Source of the DNA: an uncultured Clostridia bacterium | GTDB taxonomy: Bacteria; Bacillota; Clostridia; TANB77; CAG-508 | Direction: 5' to 3' | NCBI GenBank assembly: GCA_934154445.1 | Contig: CAKPGC010000006.1 | Coordinates: forward strand, 20,293-84,292 | DNA: 64,000 nt | Shown here: positions 27,587 through 35,526 of the stretch, one piece after another | Numbering within the stretch: the first letter of the stretch is position 1 | How the letters are laid out: each line of letters opens with the position of its first letter | The notes under the pieces: generated by a model | What the model was told of the DNA's origin: nothing | Databases searched by the model: none | What the model saw: only the letters and a program-made list of their open reading frames with translations | Translations under genes and position numbers: made by a program

Positions 27587-28531
27587 ATGAAAAAAATATC
27601 AATAATTGTACCAGTATATTATAATCAAGATAATTTATTACCATTATATGCAGATTTAAAGGAAAAGGTACTTAGCAAAATAAATATAGAATATGAATTA
27701 ATATTTGTTGATGATGGCTCAAAAGACAAATCATATGAAGTTATGAAAAATTTAGCAAAATTAGATGAAAATATAAAAACAATAAGATTGTCAAGAAATT
27801 TTGGCGAACATTCAGCACTATTAGCAGGTTTGTCACAATGTACAGGAGATTGTGCAGTAAGAAAAGCAGCAGATTTGCAAGAACCTTCTGAAGTGATATT
27901 AGATATGATGAAGAAATATGAAGAAGGAAACAAAGTCGTTTTGGCAGTAAGAGCAGATAGAGAAGAGCCAATTATGCAAAAGGCATTTTCAAATTTATAT
28001 GCATTTTTAATGAGAAAATTAGCTCTTCATAATATGCCAAAAGGAGGTTTCGACACTTTTTTGATAGATAGGCAAATAATTGATTTATTAGTAAAAATGC
28101 AAGAAAAAAACACATCATTAATGAGTCAAATTTTATGGGCGGGTTTTGAAACAGCAACTGTACCATATATAAGAAAAAAAAGAGAAATAGGAAAATCAAG
28201 ATGGACATTGTCTAAAAAAATAAAATTAGTATATGATTCATTACTAAGTTTTTCATATTTTCCAATAAAAATGATAACATCAGCAGGATTTTTAAGTTTC
28301 TTTATATCATTAATATTATTAATTATAATTATTGGTAAAAAAATTGCAGGAATAATTGATGTAGAAGGTTATACTTCAATCATAATGATTATGCTTATGG
28401 GGTTTGGAATTATAATGCTTTCAATAGGAGTATTAGGAGAGTATTTATGGAGAACATATGATGCAGCAAGAAGTAGACCACCATATATTATAGAAAAAGT
28501 GGAAAAAGGAGATAAATCTGAAAATGAATAA
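27587..28531 (+). CDS. Polyprenyl-phosphate glycosyltransferase (ArnC/GtrB-like GT2)
   Basis: A 314-residue GT2 enzyme with a cytoplasmic catalytic domain and two C-terminal membrane helices (about 230-255 and 265-290). The domain shows SIIVPVYYNQDNL, FVDDGSKDKS, a KAADLQEPSE motif (usually DLQDP) and KREIGKSRW. This architecture is that of enzymes that charge undecaprenyl phosphate with a single sugar. The gene overlaps the following GT-C gene by 8 bases, which suggests that the lipid-linked sugar is used by that enzyme. Donor sugar unknown, perhaps an amino sugar given the neighbours. Confidence 0.88.
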   Translation: MKKISIIVPVYYNQDNLLPLYADLKEKVLSKINIEYELIFVDDGSKDKSYEVMKNLAKLDENIKTIRLSRNFGEHSALLAGLSQCTGDCAVRKAADLQEPSEVILDMMKKYEEGNKVVLAVRADREEPIMQKAFSNLYAFLMRKLALHNMPKGGFDTFLIDRQIIDLLVKMQEKNTSLMSQILWAGFETATVPYIRKKREIGKSRWTLSKKIKLVYDSLLSFSYFPIKMITSAGFLSFFISLILLIIIIGKKIAGIIDVEGYTSIIMIMLMGFGIIMLSIGVLGEYLWRTYDAARSRPPYIIEKVEKGDKSENE

Positions 28532-29870
28532 TATACTTGAAAAATTAAATAAAAATAAAAGAATAATAATATTATTATTTTTAATATGCATATTTTGTTA
28601 TTACTTATTATGGACAGTTTCTGAACCATATAATTCATGCCCAGATGAAGGGATGAAATGGGATATATGCAAATATATTTATGAAAATAATAAATTACCA
28701 CATGGAGAAGAAGAATCAATAAGAAATCAAATTTGGGGAATATCATATGCATTTCAACCAATATTGACATATATGATAGGTGCTATTTTTATGAAAGTTG
28801 CATCAATTTTTTCTACAGAGCAATTTACGTTATTAATAGCGGCGAGATTAGTTAGTACGATAAGTATGACATTTGTGGTTTATTTTGCAATAAAAATTTC
28901 TCAAAAGTTATTTAAAGGAATTTACAAATATTTATTTATTGCTTTTATAGCATTTCAACCAATAATTGCATTTCTTGCATCATACATAAATAATGATTCA
29001 ACAGCATTATTAGCATCAACAATAATAATATACTTATGGATATTAGGGTTAGAAAATAATTGGAAAACAAAACATTGTATATTATTAGGAATAACAATTG
29101 GATTTTGTTTACTTACATATTATAATGCATATGGATATATATTGTGTAGCATAATAATTTGTTTAATATCAACAATATCAAATAAAATGAAAACAAAAGA
29201 AATTGTTCAAAAAGCATTAATAGTAATGTGCGTTGCTTTTTTAATTGCAGGATGGTGGTTTATAAGGAATGCAATAATATATGATGGAGATTTTATGGGA
29301 ATGCAAGCACAAAATGAGTGCGGAGATAAATATGCTATGGATGGATATAAACCATCAGAAAGAATTACAGTTCAAAATCAAAATAAAACCATTATAGATA
29401 TGTTGATAAAGGAAAAATGGTTAATAATTACAATTAAAGGGTTTGTTGGAGTTTTTGGATACAATTCGATAATTATGTCAAACAAAATATATATGGCTTA
29501 TTTTTTACTGTGGCTAATAGGAATAGTAGGATGTTTAATAAAATTTAAAGATTTATTTATATATAAAAAGAATGAGAAAAATAAATATTTATTGAATTAC
29601 ATATTTATATTATCAATAATAATTCCAATTTTATTAAGTATAATTTATTCATATGCAAGTGATTTTCAACCACAAGGAAGATATATAATAGGAATAATAA
29701 TGCCATTTACCTATTTTATTGTAAATGGCATAAGCATAATTTTAGAAAAACTTATAAAATCAGAAAAAATAAGAAATATCATTATTTTAATATTGATATT
29801 ATTAATAATTGTAATTTCAATGAAAGCAATCTTTGGTTATATAATACCAACGTATACTAACATGAAATAG
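28524..29870 (+). CDS. GT-C-type membrane glycosyltransferase (DUF2142/ArnT-like)
   Basis: A 448-residue protein with about 11-12 membrane helices. After the first helix comes an extracytoplasmic CPDEGMKWD segment; an acidic motif here is typical of GT-C enzymes that use polyprenyl-linked sugars. QPQGRYIIGI near residue 385 resembles the DUF2142 family signature. It probably moves the sugar made by the upstream GT2 enzyme onto a surface acceptor outside the cell. The start is inside the previous gene. Acceptor and exact subfamily remain open. Confidence 0.75.
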   Translation: MNNILEKLNKNKRIIILLFLICIFCYYLLWTVSEPYNSCPDEGMKWDICKYIYENNKLPHGEEESIRNQIWGISYAFQPILTYMIGAIFMKVASIFSTEQFTLLIAARLVSTISMTFVVYFAIKISQKLFKGIYKYLFIAFIAFQPIIAFLASYINNDSTALLASTIIIYLWILGLENNWKTKHCILLGITIGFCLLTYYNAYGYILCSIIICLISTISNKMKTKEIVQKALIVMCVAFLIAGWWFIRNAIIYDGDFMGMQAQNECGDKYAMDGYKPSERITVQNQNKTIIDMLIKEKWLIITIKGFVGVFGYNSIIMSNKIYMAYFLLWLIGIVGCLIKFKDLFIYKKNEKNKYLLNYIFILSIIIPILLSIIYSYASDFQPQGRYIIGIIMPFTYFIVNGISIILEKLIKSEKIRNIIILILILLIIVISMKAIFGYIIPTYTNMK

Positions 29871-29885
29871 AAGGAAGTGTAAAAA

Positions 29886-30709
29886 ATGATAGGATTTAAT
29901 GTGCCAATTTTTATAGATGAGTCAGTTGACAACATCAGGAACTTCAGCATTAGAGATGGCTGCAATATTATTGGATATAAAAGATGGAGATGAAGTAATT
30001 ATGCCGTCATATACATTTGTATCAACAGCAGATGCATTTGTAATGGTAGGAGCAAAAGTTATTTTTGTAGATGTTAACCCTAAAACAATGAATATAGATG
30101 AAAATGAAATAGAAAAAGCAATAACGTCAAAGACAAAAGCAATTGTGGTAGTACATTATGCGGGAATTTCACCAGATATGGATAAAATAATGAAAATAGC
30201 AAAAGAACATAATTTAAAAGTTGTAGAAGATGCAGCACAAGGATTTATGGCAAAATACAAAGAAAAATATCTTGGGACTATAGGAGACCTTGGTTGTTAT
30301 AGCTTCCATGAAACTAAAAATTATAGTATGGGCGAAGGTGGAGCAATTTCAATTAACGACCCTAAATTAATAGAGAGAGCAGAGATAATAAGAGAAAAAG
30401 GAACAAATAGAAATACAATATCTTCCAGAATATAGCAAACATAATGCACATATGTTTTACATAAAAACAAGGAATTTAGAAGAAAGAACAGAATTATTAA
30501 AATACTTAAAGGAAAATGGAATACAAGCAGTGTTTCATTATATTCCATTACACACATCACCTGCTGGAAAAAAATTTGGAATATTTCACGGAGATGATAA
30601 ATATACAACCGTAGAAAGCGAAAGGTTAGTTAGATTACCTATGTACTATGAGTTAACAAGAAAAGACCAAGATGAGGTAATAAATAAAATTAAAGAATTT
30701 TATAAATAA
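29886..30709 (+). pseudogene. DegT/DnrJ/EryC1 (WecE-like) sugar aminotransferase, decayed
   Basis: Three pieces of one aminotransferase are visible in different frames. MIGFNVPIF at 29886 is the usual N-terminus; TTSGTSALEMAAILLDIK to REKGTNR (29917 to about 30410) includes the PLP-lysine segment SFHETKNYS; and YLPEYSKHNAHMFYIK to the stop (about 30423-30709) is the C-terminus. Roughly 35 residues are missing at the first junction and over 100 at the second, each with a frame change. No CGG codon lies at the junctions, so this differs from the trxB and addA cases. The intact enzyme would have aminated a nucleotide-keto-sugar. Deletions, or a chimeric assembly, explain it. Confidence 0.8.
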
Positions 30710-30732
30710 TATATTGAAAAGAAAAAATAAAG

Positions 30733-31848
30733 ATGAAAAAAGTAGTAATAATAGGAGCAAATAATTTTCAAATGCCATTAATCATAAAAGCAAAATCATT
30801 AGGATACGAAACGCATGTATTTGCATGGGAAGAAGGAGCTGTTGGGGCAAAATATGCAGATTTCTTTTATCCAATAAGTATTGTAGAAAAAGAACAAATT
30901 CTTAAAAAATGCAAAGAAATAAAACCAGATGCAGTAATTTCAGTTGCATCAGATTTAGCTACAATCACTGTAAATTACTTAACAAATAATTTGGGACTTA
31001 CAGGCAATAATTTGGAATGTACAAAAATATCTACTAACAAATACGAAATGAGAAAAGCATTTAAAGAAAATGGAGTAGCTGTACCTCAATTTGTTGAGCT
31101 AACAAGTTTTGAGGAAATATCAAAAATAAAAAATATGAAAACTCCAATAATAGTAAAGCCAACAGATAGATCTGGAAGTAGATCTATTACAAAAATTGAG
31201 GATTTAACTAAAATAGATGAATTAAAAAATGCGATAAGTGAAGCAATAAATACATCGTTTGAGAAAAAAGCAATAGTAGAAGAATATATAGTTGGAGATG
31301 AATTTAGTGCTGAATGCATTTCGTATGAAGGTAATCATATATTATTAACTGTAACTAGAAAACAAACAACAGGAGCACCACATTTTATAGAAACAGGGCA
31401 TATTCAACCTGCTGGACTTAGCAAAGAAATGATTTCAAAGATAGAAAAAGAAGTTGTTAAAGGATTAAACAGTTTAAAAATAAAAAATGGAGCATCACAT
31501 ACTGAATTTAAAATTACACCTAATGGAGATATCAAAATTATTGAAATAGGTGCAAGAATGGGAGGAGACTGCATAGGTTCAGATTTAGTGCAAATTTCAA
31601 CAGGTTATGACTTTTTAAAAATGGTGATAGATGTGGGATTAGGTAATAAACCTGATTTTACAAAAGTTGTTAAACCAAAAAAAGCTATTGTAAAATTTAT
31701 TTTTACTGAAAAAGATATACAGGAATTAGAAAAGATAAAAAAAGAAACACCTGAAAATATTTATTATATTAGTCCAATAGATAAAATAAATTCACATGAA
31801 ATTATAGATAGTTCTACAAGATATGGATATTATATTTTAGCTGAATAG
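30733..31848 (+). CDS. ATP-grasp family ligase
   Basis: A 371-residue protein with the carbamoyl-phosphate-synthase-like ATP-grasp layout: N-terminal Rossmann-like domain (KKVVIIGANNFQMPLI), central TPIIVKPTDRSGSRSI lysine/glycine loop for ATP, VEEYIVGDEFSAE and a C-terminal EIGARMGGD metal-binding region. Such enzymes join a carboxylate to an amine through an acyl phosphate. Next to a sugar aminotransferase it may couple an amino acid to an amino sugar, but that is an inference. It lies 23 bases after the aminotransferase remnant and 15 before the SMR pair. Confidence 0.82.
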   Translation: MKKVVIIGANNFQMPLIIKAKSLGYETHVFAWEEGAVGAKYADFFYPISIVEKEQILKKCKEIKPDAVISVASDLATITVNYLTNNLGLTGNNLECTKISTNKYEMRKAFKENGVAVPQFVELTSFEEISKIKNMKTPIIVKPTDRSGSRSITKIEDLTKIDELKNAISEAINTSFEKKAIVEEYIVGDEFSAECISYEGNHILLTVTRKQTTGAPHFIETGHIQPAGLSKEMISKIEKEVVKGLNSLKIKNGASHTEFKITPNGDIKIIEIGARMGGDCIGSDLVQISTGYDFLKMVIDVGLGNKPDFTKVVKPKKAIVKFIFTEKDIQELEKIKKETPENIYYISPIDKINSHEIIDSSTRYGYYILAE

Positions 31849-31863
31849 AAAGGAAAAAGTAAA

Positions 31864-32232
31864 ATGGATACAAAAAAAGAAGTAAAGAGGAAAACAAAAT
31901 TAAAAGATATATTTATACTACAATTAGTTATTGCAATATATACATTATCAACAGTTTTTGCTAAATTTGCATCAGGACAAGAATTTCTATCTTTTAATTT
32001 TATATTATTTTATGGAATAGAAATGATGATATTAGGATTTTATGCGATTATATGGCAACAGTTGATAAAAAAATTTGATATTTCAGTTGCATATGCAAAT
32101 AAAGCGATGGGGTTGTTATGGTCAATTATATGGGCAATTTTAATTTTTAATGATACAATAACAATAAAAAATATAATAGGAGTAATAATTGTAATAATAG
32201 GTACAATTATAGTAAATGGTGAAAATGAGTAA
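31864..32232 (+). CDS. SMR/EamA-like small membrane transporter, subunit 1 (ArnE/F-like)
   Basis: A 122-residue protein with four helices and the layout of small multidrug resistance proteins, including a helix-2 to helix-4 region with VAYANKAMGLLWSIIWAILIFNDTITIKNIIG, typical of the EamA/SMR fold. It overlaps a second protein of the same size class, so a heterodimer is likely. In Arn systems such a pair (ArnE, ArnF) flips undecaprenyl-phosphate-aminoarabinose; here it would flip the product of the upstream GT2 enzyme. Confidence 0.75.
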   Translation: MDTKKEVKRKTKLKDIFILQLVIAIYTLSTVFAKFASGQEFLSFNFILFYGIEMMILGFYAIIWQQLIKKFDISVAYANKAMGLLWSIIWAILIFNDTITIKNIIGVIIVIIGTIIVNGENE

Positions 32233-32560
32233 ATATATAATTTTTTTAATTTTAGCGGTTTTAGTAAGTTCAATCTCTCAAATCATACTAAAGAAGAGTG
32301 CATCCAAAACTTACAATTCAATTTTTAAAGAGTATTTTAATGTATATGTCATAATTGGATATGGATTAATGGTTCTTTCCACAGTTCTTGTAGTTTTAGG
32401 ATTAAAAGGTGTATCATACAAAAATGAACCTATTATTGAGTCATTAGGGTATATTTTTGTTATGATTTTAAGTAATAGAATTTTAGGTGAAAGAATTACT
32501 AAAAAGAAGATTTTAGGTAATGCATTAATTTTAATAGGAATATTTTGTTATTATATGTAA
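32225..32560 (+). CDS. SMR/EamA-like small membrane transporter, subunit 2 (ArnE/F-like)
   Basis: A 111-residue four-helix protein with the C-terminal SMR signature NEPIIESLGYIFVMILSNRILGERITKKKILGNALILIG. ATG 32225 overlaps the end of the preceding SMR gene by 8 bases; an in-frame ATG at 32216 is an alternative. The N-terminus (LAVLVSSISQIILKKSA) is the usual helix 1 of the EamA/ArnF group. Probable partner of the upstream protein in flipping a lipid-linked sugar. Confidence 0.75.
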   Translation: MSKYIIFLILAVLVSSISQIILKKSASKTYNSIFKEYFNVYVIIGYGLMVLSTVLVVLGLKGVSYKNEPIIESLGYIFVMILSNRILGERITKKKILGNALILIGIFCYYM

Positions 32561-32575
32561 TTATATCTATAATAT

Positions 32576-32604
32576 TTGCAATTTTATGTAAAATATAGTA
32601 TAAT
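32576..32604 (+). promoter_or_regulatory. Sigma-A promoter upstream of the 128-aa unknown gene
   Basis: TTGCAA (32576-32581), 17-base spacer, TATAAT (32599-32604). The leader to the next ATG is about 48 bases. Confidence 0.7.
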
Positions 32605-32658
32605 CTTTTTAAGATACACATAAGCTCAGTTTATTAATTAATGACAGGAGGATTGAAA

Positions 32659-33045
32659 ATGGTGAGAACATTATATTATGCAATAACAATCAGATATATC
32701 GGTCTGATGGCAAATGAAGGATTTTTAAGAGTTAAATTGGAGGAGGATAATATAAGCAGCATTGAAGGGGTATTAACAGAAGATTACATTGTCGCAAATA
32801 TTAAAAACGATGTAATAATTTTAAATTATTATGTTAAAGAAGATATTGGCGAATATAAAAAAGAATTTGCTATGGAATTAAGTAGTGATGATATAGAATT
32901 ACCACTACATTTGATAGCAGAGTCTGATTTTATAACAGTTGAAATTAATACAAAATATAAGATTTTGAAATCAGATGAAAAATTCAGATGTGATAGAATA
33001 TTATCTGAGTTAAAAAATAATGTTTTCGGAGAAGAGCGGGGTTAA
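32659..33045 (+). CDS. Protein of unknown function (128 aa)
   Basis: I do not recognise this protein. The start at 32659 has AGGAGG 7 bases upstream; the ATG at 32641 lies before that site. The product is soluble, mixed alpha/beta and acidic, without a clear motif. It has its own promoter, and its last codons overlap a terminator, so it is a single-gene unit. Its penultimate codon is CGG (33037-33039), inside the terminator stem, which is the only such codon outside frameshift sites and the islet in a credible gene. This may indicate recent acquisition. Confidence 0.65.
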   Translation: MVRTLYYAITIRYIGLMANEGFLRVKLEEDNISSIEGVLTEDYIVANIKNDVIILNYYVKEDIGEYKKEFAMELSSDDIELPLHLIAESDFITVEINTKYKILKSDEKFRCDRILSELKNNVFGEERG

Positions 33046-33057
33046 CCGCTCTTTTTT
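33033..33057 (+). terminator. Terminator overlapping the stop codon of the 128-aa gene
   Basis: AGAGCGG (33033-33039) pairs with CCGCTCT (33046-33052), six-base loop containing the TAA stop, then a T run. Confidence 0.85.
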
Positions 33058-33164
33058 AGTACTTAGAACTTTTTTTATTTGAATATTATAGTTGATTAAT
33101 AAAAAGAAATTTAGTAAAATATAAATGAAAAATTTTGATATTTATAAAAGGATGGAATTTTAAA

Positions 33165-33515
33165 ATGAAAAAATTATTAAAAAGCTTTAAATATGCATTT
33201 GAAGGAATATTTACTGGAATAAAAGAAGAACAAAATATGAAAGTACACATAGTAATAATGATACTTGTAATAATATTTGGAATAATGTTAAAAATAAGTA
33301 CAATAGAATGGATAATTTGCATAGTACTATTTGGATTAGTAATATCAATGGAATTAATAAATACAGCAATAGAAAACACAGTAGATTTGATAACAGAAGA
33401 AAAAAATCCAAAAGCAAAAATATCAAAAGATGTAGCAGCAGGTGCTGTTTTAGTTTCAGCAATTTCATCTCTCATAATTGGATTAATAATATTCATTCCT
33501 AAAATATTTTATTAA
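33165..33515 (+). CDS. dgkA: Diacylglycerol/undecaprenol kinase (DgkA family)
   Basis: A 116-residue integral membrane kinase with three helices. The family motif ELINTAIENTVDL lies near residues 66-78 and the N-terminus has the amphipathic SFKYAFEGIFTGIKEEQNMKVH typical of Firmicutes. These enzymes phosphorylate undecaprenol (or diacylglycerol), recycling the lipid carrier needed for peptidoglycan and surface sugars. ATG 33165 has an AAAGGATGG purine stretch upstream; an upstream TTG in frame is less likely. Confidence 0.9.
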   Translation: MKKLLKSFKYAFEGIFTGIKEEQNMKVHIVIMILVIIFGIMLKISTIEWIICIVLFGLVISMELINTAIENTVDLITEEKNPKAKISKDVAAGAVLVSAISSLIIGLIIFIPKIFY

Positions 33516-33562
33516 AAAATTTAAATAACGATAAGCAAATAAAGTGAGTGAAATGGGAAAAA

Positions 33563-34177
33563 ATGGAATATAAAGAGACAAGACAAATAGAAAATACAAT
33601 AATGCAAGAAAAAAATAAAGAAAATGACATAAGAGGATATAAATTTAAAGATTGTGGAGAAACTATAATTACAGAAAAAATTGAAATTACAAATTGTATA
33701 TTTGAAAATTGTAAATGTATAGAATCAAAGTTTATAGGTGTTTATTTTACAAATGTAATTTTTAAAGATTGTGATTTTTCAAACACGGATTTTAGTGGAT
33801 CAAGTTTTGTAGAGTGCACATTTTTAAATTGTAAAGTTATAGGCACAAAATTTATTGACATAAGCATTTATAAGACTAAGATTGACCAATCAAATTTAGA
33901 GTACTCTAATCTATCAAATTCCAATATAAAAGATACAATTTTTGAAGATGATAATTTACAAATGACATCATTTGGAGAATGTAAGTTTAAAAATATTAAG
34001 TTTAATGAATGCAATTTATATAATGCTCAAATGTTTAGAACAAATTTAAATAAAGTTGATTTCAGAACTTGTAATATTAATGGAATAATAGTTGATAAAG
34101 AAGATTTAAAGGGTATTATAGTAAATCAATTTCAAGCAATAGAATTATCAAAATTGCTAGGAATTATTGTGAAATAA
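33563..34177 (+). CDS. Pentapeptide-repeat protein (Qnr/McbG-like)
   Basis: A 204-residue protein built from A(N/D)LXX-like five-residue repeats over about residues 25-170 (for example CIFEN CKCIE SKFIG, CDFSN TDFSG SSFVE CTFLN). The distribution, with two blocks separated by a short break and a C-terminal tail, resembles Qnr/McbG DNA mimics that protect gyrase, although other pentapeptide proteins have unrelated roles. ATG 33563 follows a GGGA site; GTG 33548 is an alternative start. It stands before trxB on the same strand. Confidence 0.85.
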   Translation: MEYKETRQIENTIMQEKNKENDIRGYKFKDCGETIITEKIEITNCIFENCKCIESKFIGVYFTNVIFKDCDFSNTDFSGSSFVECTFLNCKVIGTKFIDISIYKTKIDQSNLEYSNLSNSNIKDTIFEDDNLQMTSFGECKFKNIKFNECNLYNAQMFRTNLNKVDFRTCNINGIIVDKEDLKGIIVNQFQAIELSKLLGIIVK

Positions 34178-34200
34178 AATCTATCAGAAAGGTGAAGCAA

Positions 34201-35048
34201 ATGTATGATGTAATAATTATAGGAGCGGGACCTGCTGGAATATCAGCAAGTTTATATACAGTTAGAAGAAATTTAAAAACATTAATAATATATAAAGAAA
34301 AATCATCATTGGAAAAAGCACCTCAAATAGAAAATTTTTATGGATTTGAAAATGGCATAAAAGGTGAAGATTTGTATAATATCGGAATTAGACAGGCAAA
34401 AAATATTGGTGCAGAATTATTAGTGGATGAAGTTATAAATATACAAATGGAAAAAGAAAAATTTAAAGTTCAAACTTTAAAAAATGAATTTGAGGCAAAA
34501 GCGGTTATACTTGCAACAGGAAATAAAAAAAGCAAACCTAACATTAAAAATATAGATGAATATGAAGGAAAAGGCATTAGCTATTGTGCAATTTGTGATG
34601 GATTTTTTTATAGGAACAAGGATGTTGCAGTAATAGGAAATGGAGATTACGCTATATCAGAGGCAATGGATTTACAAAATGTTGTAAAATCAATAACAAT
34701 TTTGACAAATGGTAAGAGTGCACCTGAGTATAGAGCAGAAAATATTAATATTGTTACAAAAGAAGTAAAAGAGGTAAGACGGAGAAAACAAAGTAGAAGA
34801 AATAGACTTTAAAGATAATACGAAAATGAAAATTGATGGAATATTTATTGCACAAGGAATTGCAGGAAGTACAGATTTTGCAAAAAAAATTGGAGCAAAA
34901 ATTGAAAACGAAAAAGTTGTTGTTAATGAAAACATGGAAACATCAATTAAAGGATTGTTTGCTTGCCGGAGATTGTGTAGGAGGATTATATCAAATTTCC
35001 AAAGCTGTATATGAAGGTACAAAGGCAGGATTAGCAGTTTTAAAGTAA
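34201..35048 (+). CDS. trxB: Thioredoxin reductase, needing two +1 frameshifts at CGG
   Basis: Read with two +1 shifts the gene gives a normal FAD-dependent reductase of 281 residues. It has N-terminal GAGPAG (8-13), the redox pair CAIC (Cys129, Cys132), second nucleotide fold GNGDYA (146-151), then VKEVR-G-ENKVEE and the FAD-binding FAC-G-DCVGG near the end. In the zero frame codon 194 is CGG (34780); the homologous reading continues from GGA one base later. A second CGG at 34967 again requires a +1 step to GGA. Without shifting, the product stops soon after residue 194. The segment between the two sites stays open and conserved. It lies 16 bases before trxA; AAAGG precedes the ATG. Confidence 0.85.
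34780..34783 (+). other. +1 frameshift site 1 in trxB (CGGA)
   Basis: Zero-frame AGA CGG AGA; the conserved reading resumes as GGA GAA AAC. Skipping one C, or reading CGGA as one glycine, restores the frame. A GAGGT purine stretch lies just upstream (34771-34775), reminiscent of the SD-like stimulator in prfB. Confidence 0.7.
34967..34970 (+). other. +1 frameshift site 2 in trxB (CGGA)
   Basis: After the first shift the frame reads GCT TGC CGG AGA; the conserved reading resumes as GGA GAT TGT (Gly-Asp-Cys), the FAD-contacting motif of the family. Confidence 0.7.
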
Positions 35049-35064
35049 AAGGAGGATTTATTAA

Positions 35065-35370
35065 ATGGAAATAGAATTAAATTCAGAAAACTTTGAAAAA
35101 GAAGTTTTGAATTCGGAAAAACCAGTAATGGTAGACTTTTTTGCGGATTGGTGTGGACCTTGTAAAATGATGGCACCAATAGTTGAAGAGTTAGCCACAG
35201 AGCTATATGGAAAGGCTAAAGTTGGAAAGATAAATGTTGATGAAAATCCAGATATAGCAGTTGAATATAATGTTATGAGTATACCAACTTTAATAATTTT
35301 TCGAAATGGAAAAGAAGAAAAAAGACTTGTAGGAGTGAGAGATAAAGAAGAACTTTTAAACTTGTTTTAA
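35065..35370 (+). CDS. trxA: Thioredoxin
   Basis: A 101-residue thioredoxin with the active site WCGPC (Cys30 and Cys33), DFFADWCGPCKMMAPI around it and the cis-proline in MSIPT. It reduces disulfides in the cytoplasm using electrons from the adjacent TrxB and can supply reductive enzymes. An AAAGGAGG site starts right after the trxB stop, so both are in one operon. The 156 bases after it hold only the next promoter. Confidence 0.96.
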   Translation: MEIELNSENFEKEVLNSEKPVMVDFFADWCGPCKMMAPIVEELATELYGKAKVGKINVDENPDIAVEYNVMSIPTLIIFRNGKEEKRLVGVRDKEELLNLF

Positions 35371-35431
35371 ATAAAACTTTTTGTATGGTATATATCCATA
35401 TTTAAAAATATCGAAAAACAATAAAAAAGTA

Positions 35432-35460
35432 TTGACAAAAAATAATATTTAATATAAACT
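35432..35460 (+). promoter_or_regulatory. Sigma-A promoter of the DUF4173 operon
   Basis: A perfect TTGACA (35432-35437) followed either by TATAAA with 15-base spacing or by TAAACT with 17-base spacing (35455-35460). It stands about 70 bases before the first gene. Confidence 0.6.
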
Positions 35461-35526
35461 ATAACCATAAATTTGAAATAAAAATTAAGGCTAGCCAATA
35501 AATCTTATAAAAAGGAGAACAAGTTT

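Noticed and set aside
29886..30709. Aminotransferase breaks as further CGG-dependent frameshifts
   Set aside because: No CGG lies at either junction and large conserved segments are missing, so these are deletions.
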